A stretch of 64,000 nucleotides of DNA from Ectothiorhodospiraceae bacterium (GTDB taxonomy: Bacteria > Pseudomonadota > Gammaproteobacteria > HK1), in the NCBI GenBank assembly GCA_024234875.1, contig JACKNM010000005.1, positions 310,001-374,000 on the forward strand, in the 5' to 3' direction. The translations under genes and the position numbers were made by a program. The notes beneath the pieces are model-generated. The model was not told the origin of the DNA. It worked only from the letters and a program-made list of their open reading frames with translations, and ran no database searches. Each line of letters opens with the position of its first letter. Position 1 is the first letter of the stretch. Shown here piece by piece: positions 32,382 through 41,300 of this stretch.

Positions 32382-33461
32382 ATGCCCAGCGCTCTCTTCC
32401 AGCCGCTCGCCCTGCGTGGCGTCGAGCTGCCCAATCGTGTCGTCGTCTCGCCCATGTGCCAGTACTCGGCCACCGATGGCTCCGCCAGCGACTGGCACCT
32501 CATGCACCTCGGGCAGTACCTGGTCTCCGGAATCGGCCTGGTGATCATGGAGATGACCAACGTCGAGGCTCGGGGGCGGATCTCGCCGTACTGCGTCGGG
32601 CTGTGGAGCGACGAGAACGAGCAGGCGCTGGCGCGGGTGGTCGAGTTCGGCCGGCGCTGGGGCAACTCGCCGCTCGCGGTGCAGATCGGTCACGCCGGGC
32701 GCAAGGCGTCGACCCTTCCGCCGTGGCAGGGGCGCAAGTCGCTGGGGCCCTCGGATCCGCTCGGGTGGGAGATCGTCGCGCCGTCCGCGTTGCCGGCAGA
32801 GCCGACCTCGCAGGTGCCACGGGAGATGACGCGCGACGACATCCGCGCCATGGTCGACGCGTTCGCGCAGTCGACTCGCCGTGCCGCTCGCGCCGGCTTC
32901 GACGTGGTCGAGCTGCACGGGGCGCACGGCTATCTGCTGCATCAGTTCCTTTCGCCGATCAGCAATCGACGTACCGACGAGTACGGCGGCTCGCTCGAGA
33001 ACCGGATGCGCTTCACCCTCGAGGTGTTCGACGCCGCCCGCGCCGAGTTCCCGGCCGACCGACCGCTCGGTATCAGGGTGTCGGCCTCGGACTGGGTCGA
33101 GGGTGGATGGACGCCCGACGAGACGGTGGAGCTCGCCCGCGTGTTGGCGGCGCGGGGTTGCGACTTCATCGACGTGTCGAGCGGTGGGCTGTCACCCGAC
33201 CAGAAGATGACCGTCGGCCCCGGCTATCAGGTGCCGCTGGCGGCGAAGGTGCGCGCCGCCACCGGCATGGTGACGATGGCGGTCGGGATGATCACCGAGG
33301 CGCGGCAGGCGGAGGCGATCGTCGCCGAGGGCAAGGCGGATCTCGTCGCGCTCGCGCGCGGGATGCTTTGGAACCCGCACTGGGCCTGGCACGCCGCGAC
33401 CGCGCTCGGCGTGCCGGACGCGGCGCTGATGCCGAACCAGTACGGACGCGGTCGACCGTAG
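32382..33461 (+). CDS. YqjM-like NADH:flavin oxidoreductase (Old Yellow Enzyme)
   Basis: 359 residues, a complete FMN barrel. Cys26 in VSPMCQYSA matches the redox-tuning cysteine of YqjM-class OYEs; QIGHAGRKAS holds the substrate-binding histidine pair region, and HGAHGYLLHQFLSPISNRR and DEYGGSLENR are family signatures. ATG at 32382 follows GGAG; the upstream in-frame region overlaps the divergent CAP gene. It should reduce alpha,beta-unsaturated ketones or aldehydes with NADPH. It differs from the truncated OYE at 1-436, which has HGGG in place of HAGR. Confidence 0.93.
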   Translation: MPSALFQPLALRGVELPNRVVVSPMCQYSATDGSASDWHLMHLGQYLVSGIGLVIMEMTNVEARGRISPYCVGLWSDENEQALARVVEFGRRWGNSPLAVQIGHAGRKASTLPPWQGRKSLGPSDPLGWEIVAPSALPAEPTSQVPREMTRDDIRAMVDAFAQSTRRAARAGFDVVELHGAHGYLLHQFLSPISNRRTDEYGGSLENRMRFTLEVFDAARAEFPADRPLGIRVSASDWVEGGWTPDETVELARVLAARGCDFIDVSSGGLSPDQKMTVGPGYQVPLAAKVRAATGMVTMAVGMITEARQAEAIVAEGKADLVALARGMLWNPHWAWHAATALGVPDAALMPNQYGRGRP

Positions 33462-33502
33462 CCGGGGCACGGCCTGCGACGGCCCGGGGCCACGCGGGGC
33501 GG

Positions 33503-33937
33503 TCAGCCTCGCGTGCGGAGGTTCCACAGGCGCTCCATCGCGAGGTAGGTGAACGACGCCGACCAGGCGATGAGGACGAGGCCGTTCAGGGCCTCGACGC
33601 CCGCGAGCAGGCGCAGCCCGCCGAGCGGATACACGTCGCCCAGGCCGAGCGAGGTGTAGGTGACGGCGGAGAAGTACAGGTAGTCCTCGAAGTGCCCGCC
33701 GAAGGTACCGCCGATGGTGCCGATCCCGAAGCGCCCGGCGAGCAGTGCGTAGGCGATGGCATACAGCCAGACCTCGGCGGTGTGCGCGCAGAAGGCGCCG
33801 ACCACGACCACGATGATCCGCGCCCGAACCGGGATGGTGAGCTTCGGCAGCAGTAGCGAGACGAGCCGCAGCGCCTCGTAGTGCAGGAGCACGGTGAGCA
33901 GCACGAGCACGGCGGCGAAGAACATCGAGGCGAGCAT
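33503..33937 (-). CDS. two-pore-segment ion channel-like membrane protein
   Basis: 144 residues with three hydrophobic stretches: 3-26, 40-66 and about 108-132. Between the last two is a pore-loop-like segment, DYLYFSAVTYTSLGLGDVYPLG, which fits the Ion_trans_2 pattern of potassium channels. The selectivity filter reads TSLGLGD rather than TVGYGD, so ion selectivity is uncertain. No ligand-binding domain follows. It converges with the OYE gene and is divergent from the DUF992 gene. Confidence 0.75.
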   Translation of the reverse strand: MLASMFFAAVLVLLTVLLHYEALRLVSLLLPKLTIPVRARIIVVVVGAFCAHTAEVWLYAIAYALLAGRFGIGTIGGTFGGHFEDYLYFSAVTYTSLGLGDVYPLGGLRLLAGVEALNGLVLIAWSASFTYLAMERLWNLRTRG

Positions 33938-33968
33938 TCGGTTCTCCCGTCACGGACCGATGGTGGCA

Positions 33969-33997
33969 TTGACCGCGTTGCCACACAGGCGGAGGAT
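33969..33997 (+). promoter_or_regulatory. promoter candidate for the DUF992 gene
   Basis: TTGACC (33969-33974, 5 of 6 to the -35 consensus), 17 bp, GAGGAT (33992-33997), 57 bp before the ATG in the divergent region. Confidence 0.4.
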
Positions 33998-34053
33998 CTC
34001 GCCACCGTATCCGCTCCACCCGGAGCGCGCCAAGTCGAGACAAGGAGACGACG

Positions 34054-34554
34054 ATGACCACCCATCGCAGCCAGCTGCCCGGCTGGGCCCTCGGCGCCGC
34101 GCTGGTCGCCGCTGCCGCCCCGGTGACCCCGACCCACGCCCAGGACGCAGTGCGAGTCGGGATCCTGACGTGCGAGGCGGTCGAGGGCACGCGCCTGAAC
34201 CTGCTCGTGCGCTCCACCGTCGACGTCAAGTGCACGTTCGAGCACGACGGCAAGAAGGAGTCCTATCGCGGCGAGACCGGAATCGAGTTCGGCCTCGACT
34301 TGAGCTTCCGCAAGAACGAGCAGTTCGCGTTCACCGTGCTCGCCACGACCGAGGGCGACTTCTCGAGCGACGCGCTCGCCGGCAAGTACGTCGGGGTGTC
34401 GGCCTCGGCGACGGCCGGTGTCGGGCTCGGTGCCGCCACGCTGGTGGGTGGGTCGAACAAGACGCTCGGTCTGCAGCCGCTCGCGCTGTCGTCGAATCAG
34501 GGCTTCGGGCTCGCCGGGGGCATCGGGTTCCTCTACATCGAGCCGGACAAGTAA
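34054..34554 (+). CDS. DUF992 family secreted protein
   Basis: 166 residues. A signal peptide ends near PTHAQDAVRV. The mature part follows the DUF992 pattern: VGILTCEAVEG, CTFEHDGKKESYRG, FGLDLSF, LAGKYVGVSASATAGVGLGA and GGSNKTLGLQPL, with two cysteines that could form a disulfide. CAAGGAGACGACG before the ATG is a good ribosome site. The function of the family is unknown; it is common in Alphaproteobacteria, which bears on the likely host. Confidence 0.85.
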   Translation: MTTHRSQLPGWALGAALVAAAAPVTPTHAQDAVRVGILTCEAVEGTRLNLLVRSTVDVKCTFEHDGKKESYRGETGIEFGLDLSFRKNEQFAFTVLATTEGDFSSDALAGKYVGVSASATAGVGLGAATLVGGSNKTLGLQPLALSSNQGFGLAGGIGFLYIEPDK

Positions 34555-34564
34555 GCACCGCGGA

Positions 34565-34600
34565 CGCCCCCGGTGTGGGCTCGCAGCCACGCCGGGGGCG
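34565..34600. terminator. strong bidirectional hairpin terminator
   Basis: CGCCCCCGG (34565-34573) and CCGGGGGCG (34592-34600) pair over 9 bp, extended inward by a G-T pair and four more pairs. It lies between the convergent DUF992 and isomerase genes, 10 bp from each stop. Confidence 0.75.
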
Positions 34601-34612
34601 ACCCCTTCGCCT

Positions 34613-35215
34613 TCACCAGCCGCCCGTCTCCAGCCAGCGCTCGACTTGCGGCAGGCGATCGCAACCCCAGAACGCCTCGCCGTCGACGATCACGAAGGGC
34701 GATCCGAAGATCCCACGCTCGGCCGCGCCGTCGGTCACCTCGCGTAGCCGATCCTTGATCGCCTGGTCCTGGATCCCCGCCTCGACCTCGGCTCTCGTGG
34801 TGGTGCCCCCGGCGGCGACGTCGACCACCACGCTCGTCTGTGAGATGTCGCGACCGTCCACGAAGTAGGCGGCGTAGAGCGCCCTGGCGAGCGCCGGTGC
34901 GGCCGCCGGGTCGCGTGCCTCCTGCCAGTAGAAGGCGCGCGACGCGGCCACGCTCGAGACCGGGAACGGGTCCGGCAGACGGAACGGAACCCCGAGCAGG
35001 CGTGCGAAGCGCTCGAAGTCGTGCGCCGCGTAGGCGCCGATCAGGTTGCGCTCGACCAGTGGACGGCTTCCGGTGCGCTGCATGACCGCGCCGATGAGGA
35101 ACGGCCGCCACAGCACCTCGCGGCCGAAGCGCGCGGCGATGTCACCGATGCGGTGACTGGCGAGATAGCCGTACGGCGACGAGAAGTCGAACCAGAACTC
35201 GATCGGTTTCGGCAT
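34613..35215 (-). CDS. 2-hydroxychromene-2-carboxylate isomerase/DsbA-family protein
   Basis: 200 residues, thioredoxin-fold kappa-GST type. FWFDFSSPYGYLASHRI has the serine (SSPY) in place of the DsbA CxxC, as in HCCA isomerases; RPFLIGAV, and GSPFVIVDGEAFWGCDRLPQVERWL close the fold with the cis-proline. ATG at 35213-35215 follows CAGGAG; a longer in-frame start is unlikely. HCCA isomerase acts in naphthalene degradation with glutathione, but family members are often of unknown role. No aromatic dioxygenase genes are nearby. Confidence 0.88.
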   Translation of the reverse strand: MPKPIEFWFDFSSPYGYLASHRIGDIAARFGREVLWRPFLIGAVMQRTGSRPLVERNLIGAYAAHDFERFARLLGVPFRLPDPFPVSSVAASRAFYWQEARDPAAAPALARALYAAYFVDGRDISQTSVVVDVAAGGTTTRAEVEAGIQDQAIKDRLREVTDGAAERGIFGSPFVIVDGEAFWGCDRLPQVERWLETGGW

Positions 35216-35335
35216 CGGAGCGCTCCTGGTTGGTGTGTCGGTCACGCTAACTGGTGTCGGCGGACGTCGACGCGTCCAGCGGGGCCGGATGCCGGTGGGG
35301 GCAGGCACCGCCTGCGGCGGACTCAGGCCCCGTCA

Positions 35336-36475
35336 TCACCCTGCGGCAATCGCGCGCGCGATCACCAGGCGCTGGACGTCCGACGTGCCCTCGTAGATCT
35401 GGGTGACGCGCACGTCGCGGTAGATGCGCTCGACCGGGAAGTCGCGCAGATAGCCGTAGCCGCCGAACGTCTGCAGCGCCGCCGAGCAGACCGCCTCTGC
35501 GGCCTCCGACGCGAACAGCTTGGCCATCGAGGCTTCCTTCAGGCAGGGCATCCCGGCGTCGCGCCGCGCCGCTGCCGCGAGCACCAGGGCGCGCGCGGCC
35601 TCGATGCGAGTCGCCATGTCGGCGAGCCGGAACGCGACCGCCTGATGGTCGAGGATCGGCCTGCCGAACGCCTCGCGCTCGCGCGCGTAGTCGAGCGCCG
35701 CCTCGAACGCCGCCCGCGCCATGCCGACCGATTGTGCGGCGATGCCGATGCGCCCGCCCTCGAGGTTCGAGAGTGCGATCCGATAGCCCTCGCCTTCCTC
35801 GCCGAGGCGGTGGTCCGCCGGTACGTGCACGTCCTCGAGCACCACCTGCGCGGTGTCCGAGCAGCGCTGCCCGAGCTTGTCCTCGACGCGCGCGACGCCG
35901 TAGCCGTCGGCGTCGGTGGGAACGAGGAAGGCGGTGATGCCGCGCCGGCCCGCTGCCGGGTCGGTCACCGCGAATACGACCACGACGTCACCGTTCTTGC
36001 CCGAGGTGATGAACTGCTTGGTGCCGTCGAGGCGATAGCCGCGGTTGCCGTCGCGGCGCGCGCGGGTGCGAAGGCTCGCCGCGTCGGAGCCCGCCTGTGG
36101 CTCGGTCAGCGCGAATGCGCCAATCAGCTCACCACTCGCGAGCCCGCGCAACCAGCGCTCCTTCTGGGCCTCGGTGCCGTAGCGGAGCAACGGCATGCAG
36201 ACCACCGAGTTCTGCACGCTCATCACCGTCGAGCACGCGCCGTCGGCAGCCGCGATCTCCTCCAACGCGAGCGCGTAGGCGACGTGGTCGGCGCCGGCGC
36301 CGCCCCACTCGGGTGGCACCAGCATGCCGAGCAGCCCCAGCCGGCCCATCTCGCGCAACGCCTCGCGCGGGAAGATCCCGGTGCGGTCGCGCTCGGCCGC
36401 GCCCGGGGCCAGCACCGTGCGCGCGAACGCGCGCGCCATTTCACGCACCTGGGTCTGAGTCTCGTCGAGGACCAT
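35336..36475 (-). CDS. acyl-CoA dehydrogenase (short/branched-chain type)
   Basis: 379 residues. AFALTEPQAGSDAASL and QFITSGKNGDVVVVFAVTD are the classic FAD/substrate segments, and IYEGTSDVQRLVIAR gives Glu362 as catalytic base. This location of the glutamate is that of short-chain and branched short-chain enzymes rather than isovaleryl-CoA dehydrogenase. ATG at 36473-36475 follows GGAGGG. It lies 29 bp downstream of the thiolase and both follow the LiuR-type regulator, so it probably acts on isobutyryl-CoA, 2-methylbutyryl-CoA or butyryl-CoA; this is inference. Confidence 0.92.
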   Translation of the reverse strand: MVLDETQTQVREMARAFARTVLAPGAAERDRTGIFPREALREMGRLGLLGMLVPPEWGGAGADHVAYALALEEIAAADGACSTVMSVQNSVVCMPLLRYGTEAQKERWLRGLASGELIGAFALTEPQAGSDAASLRTRARRDGNRGYRLDGTKQFITSGKNGDVVVVFAVTDPAAGRRGITAFLVPTDADGYGVARVEDKLGQRCSDTAQVVLEDVHVPADHRLGEEGEGYRIALSNLEGGRIGIAAQSVGMARAAFEAALDYAREREAFGRPILDHQAVAFRLADMATRIEAARALVLAAAARRDAGMPCLKEASMAKLFASEAAEAVCSAALQTFGGYGYLRDFPVERIYRDVRVTQIYEGTSDVQRLVIARAIAAG

Positions 36476-36504
36476 GCCGGTGCCCTCCAGGGGGCGGTCG
36501 AGCG

Positions 36505-37701
36505 TCAGTCGCGCTCGATGGCCATCGCCGTCGCCTCGCCGCCGCCGATGCACAGCGCCGCCACGCCGCGGCGGAGATCGTGCCGCTCCATCGCCGCCAG
36601 CAGGGTCACCATGATCCGCGCGCCGGAGGCCCCGACCGGATGCCCGAGCGCGCAGGCGCCACCATTGACGTTGACCTTGTCGTGGGGGAGGTCGAGGTCG
36701 CGCATCGCGGCCATCGTCACCACCGCGAACGCCTCGTTGATCTCGTACAGGTCGACCGTGTCGGTGGCCCAGCCGACGCGTTGCATCAGCGTGCGGATCG
36801 CACCGATCGGTGCGGTGGGGAACCTCGCCGGCTCGGCCGCGTAGGTCGCGTGACCGACCACGCGGGCGCGCACCGTGAGTCCCCGCGCGTCGGCGACGGA
36901 GCGGCGCGCGAGCACCAGGGCCGCGGCGCCGTCGGAGATCGAGCTCGAGTTCGCGGGCGTCACCGTCCCGCCCTCGCGAAACGCCGGGCGCAGGGTCGGG
37001 ATCTTGGCGATGTCGGCGCGGCCGGGTTGCTCGTCGTGCTCGACCCGGGACTCGCCGCGTCGCGTGCGCACCGTGACCGGCTCGACCTCGGCCGCGAAGC
37101 GACCGTCGGCGATCGCCGCCTTGGCGCGCTCGAGCGAGGTGATGGCGAAGGCGTCCTGGGCCTCGCGGGTGAACTGGTAGGCCTCGGCGCAGTCCTCGGC
37201 GTAGGTGCCCATCAGTCGGCCCGGCTCGTAGGCGTCCTCCAACCCGTCGATGAACATGTGGTCGAGCACCCGGCCGTGGCCCATGCGATAGCCGCCACGG
37301 GCGCGGTCGAGCAGGTAGGGGGCGTTGCTCATGCTCTCCATGCCGCCGGCGACGACCAGCTCGGCGCTGCCGGCGAGCAGCAGGTCGTGGCCGAGCATCG
37401 CGCTCTTCATCCCGCTACCGCACATCTTGTTCACGGTGGTGCAGCCGGTGGCGGCGGGAATGCCCGCGCCGAGCGCGGCCTGGCGTGCCGGAGCCTGCCC
37501 GAGCCCGGCCGGGAGGACGCAGCCCATCAGCACCTCGTCGACGGATTCGGGCGCGGCGCCGGCGCCGGTGAGCGCGGCGCGGATCGCCACCGTGCCGAGC
37601 TCCGGGGCGCGGCAGGCCTCGAGCGCGCCCTGGAAACCTCCCATCGGGGTGCGGGCGGCGCCGACGATGCAGACCGGATCGCGGGCGTGTTCCGTGGTCA
37701 T
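36505..37701 (-). CDS. acetyl-CoA acetyltransferase (thiolase)
   Basis: 398 residues. Active-site Cys94 is in NKMCGSGMKS, His354 in GGACALGHPVGASG and Cys384 in CIGGGEATAM. ATG at 37699-37701 follows GGAGAG. It splits acetoacetyl-CoA or a 2-methyl homologue, or runs in reverse to supply acetoacetyl-CoA for PHA. Its position between the dehydrogenase and LiuR-type genes favours breakdown of branched-chain amino acids such as isoleucine. Confidence 0.94.
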   Translation of the reverse strand: MTTEHARDPVCIVGAARTPMGGFQGALEACRAPELGTVAIRAALTGAGAAPESVDEVLMGCVLPAGLGQAPARQAALGAGIPAATGCTTVNKMCGSGMKSAMLGHDLLLAGSAELVVAGGMESMSNAPYLLDRARGGYRMGHGRVLDHMFIDGLEDAYEPGRLMGTYAEDCAEAYQFTREAQDAFAITSLERAKAAIADGRFAAEVEPVTVRTRRGESRVEHDEQPGRADIAKIPTLRPAFREGGTVTPANSSSISDGAAALVLARRSVADARGLTVRARVVGHATYAAEPARFPTAPIGAIRTLMQRVGWATDTVDLYEINEAFAVVTMAAMRDLDLPHDKVNVNGGACALGHPVGASGARIMVTLLAAMERHDLRRGVAALCIGGGEATAMAIERD

Positions 37702-37768
37702 CGTTCGCTCTCCAAATTGGCGCTGCACCGCGGGCGGCGCGCGATCGGGTTCGATGTGGGCGAGGGGA

Positions 37769-38200
37769 TCAGGGCGTCTCGCACGCCTCGAGCAGCCCCT
37801 CGCACCGGGTCTCGAGCTGGTCGAGCTCGGCCAGCACGTGGTCGATGTCGGCGCGCTGCTCGAGTAGCACCCGGCGGCGCTCGCGTAGCTTGCGCACGAA
37901 GAGGCGGAGCTGGCCGGCCTCGCCCTCGGGACCGTCGTAGAGGTCGAGCATCTCGCGCACCTCGCGCAGCGAGAACCCGAGGCGTTTGCCGCGCAGGATG
38001 AGGCGCAGCCGCACGCGGTCGCGCGGGCCGTAGACGCGCGCTCCGCCGGCGCGGGCCGGCGCGAGCAGCCCCTCGCCCTCGTAGAAGCGGATGGTTCGGG
38101 TGGTCACGCCGAACTCGCGCGCGAGATCGCCGATGGCGAGCGTGCCCGCCGCCGTCGGATCGGCGGGGCGCGGCTCGTGGCGATGGGCTGCCGAGCTCAT
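37769..38200 (-). CDS. liuR: MerR-family regulator of the LiuR type
   Basis: 143 residues. The MerR winged HTH reads AIGDLAREFGVTTRTIRFYE and GLLAPARAGGARVYGPRDRVRLRLILRGKRLGFSLREVREMLDLYD, the form known from LiuR regulators of leucine/isovalerate breakdown. A C-terminal coiled coil (about 95-135) and no metal-binding cysteine cluster fit an acyl-CoA-type sensor. ATG at 38198-38200 is preferred over 38207-38209: a promoter within the adjacent palindrome would place the transcript start near 38200, giving a leaderless mRNA, and neither start has a Shine-Dalgarno. Choice of start is uncertain by three codons. Confidence 0.88.
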   Translation of the reverse strand: MSSAAHRHEPRPADPTAAGTLAIGDLAREFGVTTRTIRFYEGEGLLAPARAGGARVYGPRDRVRLRLILRGKRLGFSLREVREMLDLYDGPEGEAGQLRLFVRKLRERRRVLLEQRADIDHVLAELDQLETRCEGLLEACETP

Positions 38201-38214
38201 GGCGCGCATTTGAA

Positions 38215-38236
38215 TTGACGTTTACGTAAACGTCAA
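38215..38236. promoter_or_regulatory. perfect 22-bp palindrome, LiuR-type operator with overlapping promoters
   Basis: TTGACGTTTAC followed by its exact reverse complement. It resembles the AT-rich TTTACGTAAACG motif I recall for LiuR. Each arm begins with TTGACG, a -35-like hexamer. On the reverse strand 17 bp then lead to TCAAAT (38213-38208); on the forward strand 17 bp lead to TACGGT (38238-38243). A single bound regulator could thus control both the liuR-thiolase-dehydrogenase side and icmF. Confidence 0.85.
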
Positions 38237-38367
38237 GTACGGTTCGCGACGTCGCGCCCGGGCGAGGCGAGGTCGTGCCCGGGTCGGCGCAGGCGGTGAC
38301 GGCCGATGGTGAGCCGTTCGGGCTCGGTGGCGTCACCACCCTCCCTGTCTCGACGAGGAGCCCGCCC

Positions 38368-41300
38368 ATGGCCCAGCCCGCGTTGCGCCGTGTCGCCGCG
38401 GTGGAGTCGCGCGCGCCGGCGGTCGGCCCGCTGCGCTTCGTCACCGCCGCCAGTCTCTTCGACGGCCACGACGCCTCCATCAACATCATGCGGCGGATGC
38501 TGCAGGCGGCCGGAGCCGAGGTGATCCACCTCGGACACAACCGCTCGGTGGCGGAGGTCGTGCGCGCCGCGGTCGAGGAGGACGCGCACGCGATCGCGGT
38601 GAGCTCCTACCAGGGCGGCCACCTCGAGTACTTCCGCTACATGATCGACATGCTCGCCGAGCGCGGTGCGCGTCGAGTTCGCGTCTTCGGCGGTGGCGGT
38701 GGGGTGATCATCCCCGAGGAGATCCGCGAGCTGGAGGCCTACGGGGTCGCCCGCATCTACTCACCGGCGGACGGCCAACGCATGGGGTTGCAGGGCATGG
38801 TCGACGACATGCTCGAGCGCGCCGCCTTCGACCCCTGCGACGAGCTGCCGGGCTCGCTCGACGGGCTGCTCGGCGGTGACCGTGGCGACCTCGCGCGGCT
38901 CATCTCCGCGGTGCAGTCGAATGCCTTGCCGGCGTCGCTCGCGCGCGCGCTCGAGACCGCCGCGCGCGCGGAGCTGCCGCCGGTCGTCGGCATCACCGGT
39001 ACCGGCGGTGCGGGCAAGTCGTCGCTGACCGACGAGCTGGTGCGGCGGATCCGTCTCGACCAGGACGATCAACTCCGCATCGCGGTGCTCGCGGCCGACC
39101 CGTCCCGCCGGCGCACCGGCGGTGCGCTGCTCGGCGATCGCATCCGCATGAACGCGATCGACCACCCGCGCATCTACTTCCGCTCGCTCGCCACCCGCGC
39201 CGCCGGTAGTGAGGTGCCGGAAGGGCTCGACCGGGTGATCGCGCTGACCCGCCTCGGGGGCTTCGATCTGGTCATCGTCGAGACCTCGGGCATCGGGCAG
39301 GGCGACGCCGCCATCGCAGATCTCGTCGACGTCTCGCTCTACGTCATGACGCCGGAGTTCGGTGCCGCGAGCCAGCTCGAGAAGATCGAGATGCTCGACT
39401 TCGCCGATCTGGTCGCCATCAACAAGTTCGACCGCCGCGGCGCCGCCGATGCGCTGCGCGACGTGCGCAAGCAGGTCCAGCGCAACCGCACCGCGTTCGA
39501 CCGCGCACCGGACGAGATGCCGGTGTTCGGCACCATGGCCGCGCGTTTCAACGACGACGGTGTGACCGCGCTCTACCACGGCCTGGTCGACATCCTGCGC
39601 GAGCGCGGCCTCGCCGACTGGCCGGCGGGACGGCTCGCGCGCATCGCCCACCGCGCATCGACGCGCACCGACGCGGTGGTGCCGCCGTCGCGCGGGCGCT
39701 ACCTCTCCGACGTCGCTGACGCGGTGCGCGGCTATCACGCCTGGGCCCGCGCACAGACCCGGCTCGCGCGCGAGCGGCATCAGCTGCGCGCGTCGCGGGC
39801 GATGGTCGAGGCGGCGGGCGGAGATACCGCGGCGCTCGAGTCTCTCGCCGCCGAGCGTGATGCCGCGCTCGACGGGCGCGCGAAGGCGCTGCTCGCCGGC
39901 TGGCCGGCGGTGCGCGAGCGGTTCGCCGCGAGCGAGCTGGTCACCGGCGAGGGCGAGCGCGCGGTGCGCATCCCGCTCACCCACGAGACGCTGTCCGGCA
40001 CCGTGGTGCCGCGGGTCGCGTTGCCGCGCTTCGAGTGCGAGGGCGAGCTGCTGCGCTGGCTGCTGACCGAGAACCTCCCCGGGGAGTTCCCCTACACCGC
40101 CGGGGTCTTCCCGCTGAAGCGCGAGGGCGAGGATCCGTCGCGGATGTTCGCCGGCGAGGGCGATGCCGCGCGCACCAACCGTCGCTTCCACTACCTGTCG
40201 CGCCACGCCGAGGCCAAACGCCTGTCGACCGCGTTCGACTCGGTGACGCTCTACGGCTTCGACCCCGACCATCGCCCGGACATCTACGGCAAGGTCGGCA
40301 ACTCCGGTGTCTCGATCGCGACGCTGGACGACATGAAGACGCTGTACTCGGGCTTCGATCTCTGCGATCCGAGGACCTCGGTGTCGATGACCATCAACGG
40401 GCCGGCACCGACCATCCTCGCCATGTTCCTCAACACCGCGATCGATCAGCGCCTCGACGCGTTCGAGACCGAGCACGGTCGTGCGCCGACCACCGAGGAG
40501 GCCGCGGCGGTGCGCGCCGAGGCGCTCCGCCGCGTGCGTGGCACCGTACAGGCGGACATCCTCAAGGAGGACCAGGGTCAGAACACCTGCATCTTCTCCA
40601 CCGAGTTCAGCCTGCGGGTGATGGGCGACGTCCAGCAGTGGTTCATCGATCACGGGGTGCGCAACTTCTACTCGGTGTCGATTTCCGGCTATCACATCGC
40701 CGAGGCGGGCGCGAATCCGATCAGCCAGCTCGCGTTCACCCTCGCCAACGGCTTCACCTACGTCGAGGCCTATCTCGCGCGGGGGATGAAGGTCGACGAC
40801 TTCGCGCCCAACTTCTCGTTCTTCTTCTCCAACGGCATGGACGCCGAGTACACCGTGCTCGGGCGCGTGGCGCGGCGAATCTGGGCCACCGCGATGCGCG
40901 AGCGCTACGGCGCCAATGCGCGCAGCCAGAAGCTCAAGTACCACATCCAGACCTCGGGCCGCTCGCTGCACGCGCAGGAGATGGCGTTCAACGACATCCG
41001 CACCACGCTGCAGGCGTTGATCGCGACCTACGACAACTGCAACAGCCTGCACACCAACGCCTTCGACGAGGCGATCACCACGCCGACGCGTGAATCGGTG
41101 CGGCGCGCGCTCGCGATTCAGATGGTCATCAACAAGGAGTGGGGTCTCGCGCGCAACGAGAACCCGAACCAGGGCGCGTTCGTCGTCGAGGCGCTGACCG
41201 ATCTGGTGGAGGAGGCGGTGCTCGCCGAGTTCGACCGCATCACCGAGCGCGGCGGCGTGCTCGGCGCGATGGAGACCGGTTATCAGCGCGGCAAGATCCA

